Part shown: positions 6,296-8,702 of the stretch, piece after piece
How positions within the stretch are numbered: the first letter of the stretch is position 1
Layout: each line of letters starts with the position of its first letter
Assembly: GCA_937903315.1 (NCBI GenBank)
Contig: CALCZO010000014.1
Location: forward strand, 1 to 8,702
Direction: 5' to 3'
Origin: an uncultured Alphaproteobacteria bacterium
Lineage (GTDB): Bacteria > Pseudomonadota > Alphaproteobacteria > Rhizobiales > Beijerinckiaceae
Length of the DNA: 8,702 nucleotides
Position numbers and translations under genes: made by a program
Notes under the pieces: model-generated
Told to the model about the DNA's origin: nothing
The model's database searches: none
The model's input: only the letters and a program-made list of their open reading frames with translations

Positions 6296-6792
6296 ACCTT
6301 GGCCAGAGCCGCACCGAAAGCCCGGGCGAAATCGGCCCGTTCGTGCGGCGTCAGGAAGGTGCCGAGTTCGACCTCCTCCCGGCGCTGGGTCACCGCCAGC
6401 CGCATCATCCCGTAGTCGGGATCTTCCTCGGTTTTCAGGCGCACCCAGAAGGGGTTGAAGCGCCGCTCGTCAAGCCGGCCGCGCCAGGAAACCTTGCGCA
6501 CCAGCAATTCGAGCCGGCTCAGCAACACTTCCTCGTGCTCGCGCGCACGCGCATTGTTGAGTCGGAAACAGATCACCAGCAGCGCAATATCGAGACCGAA
6601 AAACCCACCGACGGGCCAGGCTCCCATCAGCATGAACGGGATGGCGGCAATGAGCGAGGCAACACCGAAAAGCCCGATCAGCAGCCGCGTTCCCCGCGGC
6701 CCCAGCGACCGATGCGGGTGCAACGTCGCGGCAAACACCGGCGTCTCGTCTGGCGCGGTCATGCGGCCCGCGCTATTGGATATCCCTTGCAT
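6286..6792 (-). CDS. DUF2244 family inner-membrane protein
   Basis: A 168-residue protein of unknown function that matches the DUF2244 family by eye. A short N-terminal part contains FAATLHPHRSLGPRG. Two closely spaced hydrophobic segments follow at about residues 37-57 and 59-77, then a soluble C-terminal half rich in charge. That half carries RVR-type basic residues near 99-110, the NPFWVRL segment (113-119) and a terminal LTPHERADFARAFGAAL helix. This predicts a small inner-membrane protein with a cytoplasmic tail. The ATG at 6792 is preferred over the internal Met at residue 11 because GGAGGGGA (complement of 6797-6804) lies four bases upstream. It is divergent from nth with only 38 bases between start codons, an arrangement I recall as common in alphaproteobacteria. 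It converges on the ModA-like gene with a 4-base gap. Confidence 0.85.
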   Translation of the reverse strand: MQGISNSAGRMTAPDETPVFAATLHPHRSLGPRGTRLLIGLFGVASLIAAIPFMLMGAWPVGGFFGLDIALLVICFRLNNARAREHEEVLLSRLELLVRKVSWRGRLDERRFNPFWVRLKTEEDPDYGMMRLAVTQRREEVELGTFLTPHERADFARAFGAALAKVRH

Positions 6793-6830
6793 GGAGTCCC
6801 CTCCGATCCCACACAGGATAATCGAACGCT

Positions 6831-7520
6831 ATGGCAAAAGCCGCGTCGCGTCAAAGGTCAGCCCGCCCTGCCAAAGCACTGCGACCGCTGGGGCCGGATG
6901 AGGTTGAAGCGGTGTTTGCGGCCTTTGCCGCTGCCGATCCCGAGCCGAAAGGGGAGCTGCACTACGTCAATGCCTTCACCCTGCTGGTTGCCGTAGTGCT
7001 GTCCGCACAGGCGACGGACGTCGGCGTCAACAAGGCGACGGCTGAACTGTTCCGGCTGGCCGATACACCCGAGCGGATGCTGGCCCTCGGCGAGGAGCGG
7101 GTGCGCGAGCTGATCCGCACCATTGGCCTCTACCGGACCAAGGCGAAAAACGTCATCGCGCTGTCGCAGCGGCTGATCGAGACCTACGGCGGCGCTGTGC
7201 CCGAGACCCGCGAGGCGCTGGTGACCCTGCCCGGCGTCGGACGCAAGACCGCCAATGTCGTGCTCAACATCGCCTTCGGTCAGCCGACCATCGCGGTCGA
7301 CACCCATCTGTTCCGCGTCTCCAACCGGCTGCCGCTGGCCCTGGGCAAGACACCGGAGGCGGTCGAGGCCGGGCTTGAGCGGGTCGTGCCCGACGCCTAC
7401 CGCCTGCATTGTCATCACTGGCTGATCCTGCACGGGCGCTACATCTGCAAGGCGCTCAGGCCCGAATGCCCGCGCTGTCCCGTCCGCCAGTGGTGCCGCT
7501 TCGAGCCAAAGCGGGTGTGA
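6831..7520 (+). CDS. nth: Endonuclease III (DNA glycosylase / AP lyase)
   Basis: Base-excision repair enzyme that removes oxidised pyrimidines such as thymine glycol and nicks the resulting abasic site by beta-elimination. It is 229 residues long; E. coli Nth is 211 and the extra length is a basic N-terminal tail. The helix-hairpin-helix LPGVGRKTANVVLN covers 133-146, with catalytic lysine K139 (E. coli K120). Catalytic aspartate D157 is in AVDTHLFRVSNRL (E. coli D138). The [4Fe-4S] loop has cysteines 206, 213, 216 and 222 in the canonical C-X6-C-X2-C-X5-C spacing. LLVAVVLSAQATD at 51-63 carries the conserved N-terminal core. All catalytic features are intact. The ATG at 6831 follows a weak AGGA at 6815-6818. 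It ends 6 bases from the convergent cbbR-like gene. Confidence 0.97.
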   Translation: MAKAASRQRSARPAKALRPLGPDEVEAVFAAFAAADPEPKGELHYVNAFTLLVAVVLSAQATDVGVNKATAELFRLADTPERMLALGEERVRELIRTIGLYRTKAKNVIALSQRLIETYGGAVPETREALVTLPGVGRKTANVVLNIAFGQPTIAVDTHLFRVSNRLPLALGKTPEAVEAGLERVVPDAYRLHCHHWLILHGRYICKALRPECPRCPVRQWCRFEPKRV

Positions 7521-7526
7521 CCGGCT

Positions 7527-8489
7527 CTATTCCTCCGGCGGCAGCACCGTGGGCAGCCCGCCGGCCTCCCGGCCGGTCACCAGCCGGGGCAGGAAATGCG
7601 GTCCGCGATCGGCGACGAAATCGCGGAACGCCCGCGCCACCGGCGACAGGTCGCGATCCGTCCGGTGGACGACGAACCATTGCCGGATGATCGGCAGGCC
7701 AACAACGTCGAGGCAGATGATGCGCCGGTCGACCACCTCGGCCGCGATCGTATGCGAGGAGATCAGCGCAATGCCCAGTCCTGCCATCACCGCCTGTTTG
7801 ATCGTCTCGTTCGATCCCAGCTCGATGCCGATCTGCGCCCGCTGGATGGCAATGTCGCCGATGAAATAGTCGAACATTGCACGCGTTCCCGATCCTTCCT
7901 CGCGGTAGAGGAAGGATTCGCCGGCCAGCGCCTCCTTGGCGATCTGCCGCACCCCGGCCAGCCGGTGGAACGGCGGCGCAATGATGACATAGGGATGCGG
8001 CCCGATCGCTGTTCGTGCCGCCGGAAGATCGGCCGGCGGCCGGCCGGTCAGCGCGATCTCTGCGTCCATCGCCTTCAGGCTGGCCATCGTCTCGTCGCGG
8101 TTGCCGATCAGGAACCTGAGGTCGACGCCCGGATGGCGGTGGGCGAATGCGGCAATCAGACGCGGAGCGAAGTACTTTGCCGTCGAGACGGCAGCCACCG
8201 ACAGCCGGCCGGCCTGTCCGCTGCGGATCAGTTCCATCCGCTCGCGGAAATCGCGCACCGCACTCTCGATCCGCAGGGCGGAGTCGCGTGCCGCCTCGCC
8301 GGCCATGTTGAGCCGGAGTCCCGCGGGCGTGCGGTCAAACAGCGGCAACTGCAGCGATTCCTCCAGGCTCTTGAGCCGCGCCGTCAGCGCGGCAGGGGTC
8401 ATGTTGAGGCTGTGGGCGGCCGCCACAAGCGTACCTTCGCGGGCGATTGCCTGCAGCGTTTCGATTTGGCGAAGGGACAGCCGGCGCAT
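7527..8489 (-). CDS. cbbR: CbbR-like LysR-type regulator
   Basis: A 320-residue LysR regulator resembling CbbR, the activator of Calvin-cycle operons that responds to metabolites such as RuBP or NADPH. The winged helix-turn-helix covers about residues 4-62 (MRRLSLRQIETLQAI; LNMTPAALTARLKSLE). The effector domain has CbbR-like segments: FLYREEGSGTR (193-203), GSNETIKQAVMAGLGIALISSHTI (225-248) and LDVVGLPIIRQWFVVHR (260-276). The ATG at 8489 is chosen because GGAGAG (complement of 8498-8503) lies eight bases upstream. A TTG at 8513 would add eight residues but lies inside the operator-like inverted repeat. The gene is divergent from a cbbF-like gene, the classic cbbR position. The last 20 or so residues (GREAGGLPTVLPPEE) extend a little past the usual end. 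The family call is strong; the target operon is inferred from the few visible residues next door. Confidence 0.85.
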   Translation of the reverse strand: MRRLSLRQIETLQAIAREGTLVAAAHSLNMTPAALTARLKSLEESLQLPLFDRTPAGLRLNMAGEAARDSALRIESAVRDFRERMELIRSGQAGRLSVAAVSTAKYFAPRLIAAFAHRHPGVDLRFLIGNRDETMASLKAMDAEIALTGRPPADLPAARTAIGPHPYVIIAPPFHRLAGVRQIAKEALAGESFLYREEGSGTRAMFDYFIGDIAIQRAQIGIELGSNETIKQAVMAGLGIALISSHTIAAEVVDRRIICLDVVGLPIIRQWFVVHRTDRDLSPVARAFRDFVADRGPHFLPRLVTGREAGGLPTVLPPEE

Positions 8490-8507
8490 CCTCGGCACTC
8501 TCCATGC

Positions 8508-8524
8508 ATTCAAATTAATTGAAT
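8508..8524. promoter_or_regulatory. Candidate CbbR operator (TCA-N7-TGA dyad)
   Basis: ATTCAA (8508-8513) and TTGAAT (8519-8524) are perfect inverted arms around 5 bases. The core 8510-8522 fits both the general LysR T-N11-A rule and the CbbR TNA-N7-TNA rule. A second dyad, TGAAT (8520-8524) and ATTCA (8539-8543), overlaps its downstream arm. The block is A+T-rich and lies between the divergent cbbR-like and cbbF-like genes, 19 bases upstream of the regulator's chosen start. Seen: the repeats. Inferred: binding by the adjacent regulator and autoregulation. Confidence 0.5.
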
Positions 8525-8547
8525 GAAATCCAAATTTAATTCAGTAT
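8519..8547 (+). promoter_or_regulatory. Possible promoter of the cbbF-like gene
   Basis: TTGAAT (8519-8524) and CAGTAT (8542-8547) are separated by 17 bases. The -35 overlaps the dyad's downstream arm and the -10 is poor, as is common for CbbR-activated promoters. The leader would be about 75 bases, including a T-rich patch at 8549-8555. Weak evidence: consensus matching by eye. Confidence 0.22.
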
Positions 8548-8629
8548 CTCTTTTTTCACAACTGCTCTTAGGTGCCCCCACTGCACGCCCGCCGCCTCCT
8601 GCAAGGCGCGGCAACAGTGGGGAAACGCC

Positions 8630-8702
8630 ATGACCGATTGCGCTGCCGCCGGCCTTCCGCTCGATGACTTCCTGCGCCAGACCGCGCCGCCGGATCTCGC
8701 CC
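8630..8702 (+). CDS. cbbF: Start of a probable class I fructose-1,6-bisphosphatase gene, 3'-partial
   Basis: The frame opens with ATG at 8630 after GGGGA (8619-8623, six bases upstream) and stays open to the window end, giving 24 residues. The N-terminus includes LPLDDFLRQTAPPDLA, which resembles the start of alphaproteobacterial CbbF (a short lead, then LDxFL..., then the helix preceding the catalytic core). No catalytic motif is inside the window. In many autotrophic alphaproteobacteria cbbF is the first gene of the operon divergent from cbbR, so the neighbour supports the call. The enzyme would hydrolyse fructose-1,6- and often sedoheptulose-1,7-bisphosphate in the Calvin cycle. The gene start is well supported; the product is a tentative reading from context and a short N-terminus. 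Confidence 0.5.
   Translation, partial: MTDCAAAGLPLDDFLRQTAPPDLA

Noticed and set aside
6226..6996. Plus-strand open frame across DUF2244 into nth
   Set aside because: It overlaps three recognisable genes, its translation is rich in Pro, Arg and Gln, and the intact DUF2244 frame explains the sequence.
7496..7514. Stem-loop CCGCTT/AAGCGG at the 3' end of nth as a terminator
   Set aside because: The stem is only 6 base pairs with a 7-base loop, lies inside the coding sequence and lacks a following T-run; too weak to call.
7596..8522. Plus-strand open frame (308 codons) opposite the cbbR-like gene
   Set aside because: A shadow frame of a clearly conserved LysR gene; its translation is rich in Arg, Asp and Gln with no family resemblance.

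Overview
The window is GC-rich, with tightly packed genes. It reads as a chromosomal segment of an alphaproteobacterium, probably of the Hyphomicrobiales type. Three things suggest this: a DUF2244 gene divergent from nth, a CbbR-type regulator divergent from what looks like a cbb (Calvin cycle) gene, and a LigJ/LigK aromatic catabolic pair. This placement comes from gene content and protein resemblance only; no rRNA or phylogenetic marker was compared.

Layout. (1) 1-1779: ilvD, dihydroxy-acid dehydratase, missing only its first codons at the window edge. (2) 1833-2747, minus strand: a LysR-type regulator, convergent with ilvD and divergent from the next operon. (3) 2873-6281, plus strand: a compact four-gene catabolic operon. 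It encodes a type I (VOC-fold) extradiol ring-cleavage dioxygenase, a LigJ-type 4-oxalomesaconate hydratase, a LigK/GalC-type 4-carboxy-4-hydroxy-2-oxoadipate aldolase, and a ModA-like periplasmic-binding-protein-fold protein with no signal peptide. (4) 6286-6792, minus strand: DUF2244 membrane protein. (5) 6831-7520, plus strand: nth, endonuclease III. (6) 7527-8489, minus strand: CbbR-like LysR regulator. (7) 8630 to the window end, plus strand: start of a gene whose N-terminus resembles cbbF (fructose-1,6-bisphosphatase).

How the genes fit together. The centre of interest is the 2.7-13-style catabolic unit at 2748-6281: regulator, candidate operator and promoter, then four genes. LigJ and LigK carry out the last steps of the protocatechuate 4,5-cleavage and gallate pathways, ending in pyruvate and oxaloacetate. 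The ring-cleavage enzymes known to feed them (LigAB, GalA, DesB) are type II enzymes. Here the only ring-cleavage enzyme is type I, and by eye its conserved second-sphere catalytic histidine is a tyrosine. No LigC, LigI or LigU/GalD gene is seen. If the dioxygenase makes 4-oxalomesaconate directly, as gallate cleavage does, one tautomerase or isomerase step remains unassigned. The cytosolic ModA-like protein, translationally coupled to ligK, is the only gene left to fill it. That assignment is a hypothesis.

The rest is housekeeping DNA (ilvD, nth, DUF2244) plus the edge of a carbon-fixation locus. The CbbR/cbbF-like intergenic region holds an inverted repeat matching both the LysR T-N11-A and the CbbR TNA-N7-TNA rules. 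I saw no tRNA, rRNA, insertion sequence, CRISPR array or prophage feature. All intergenic gaps are below 130 bases.
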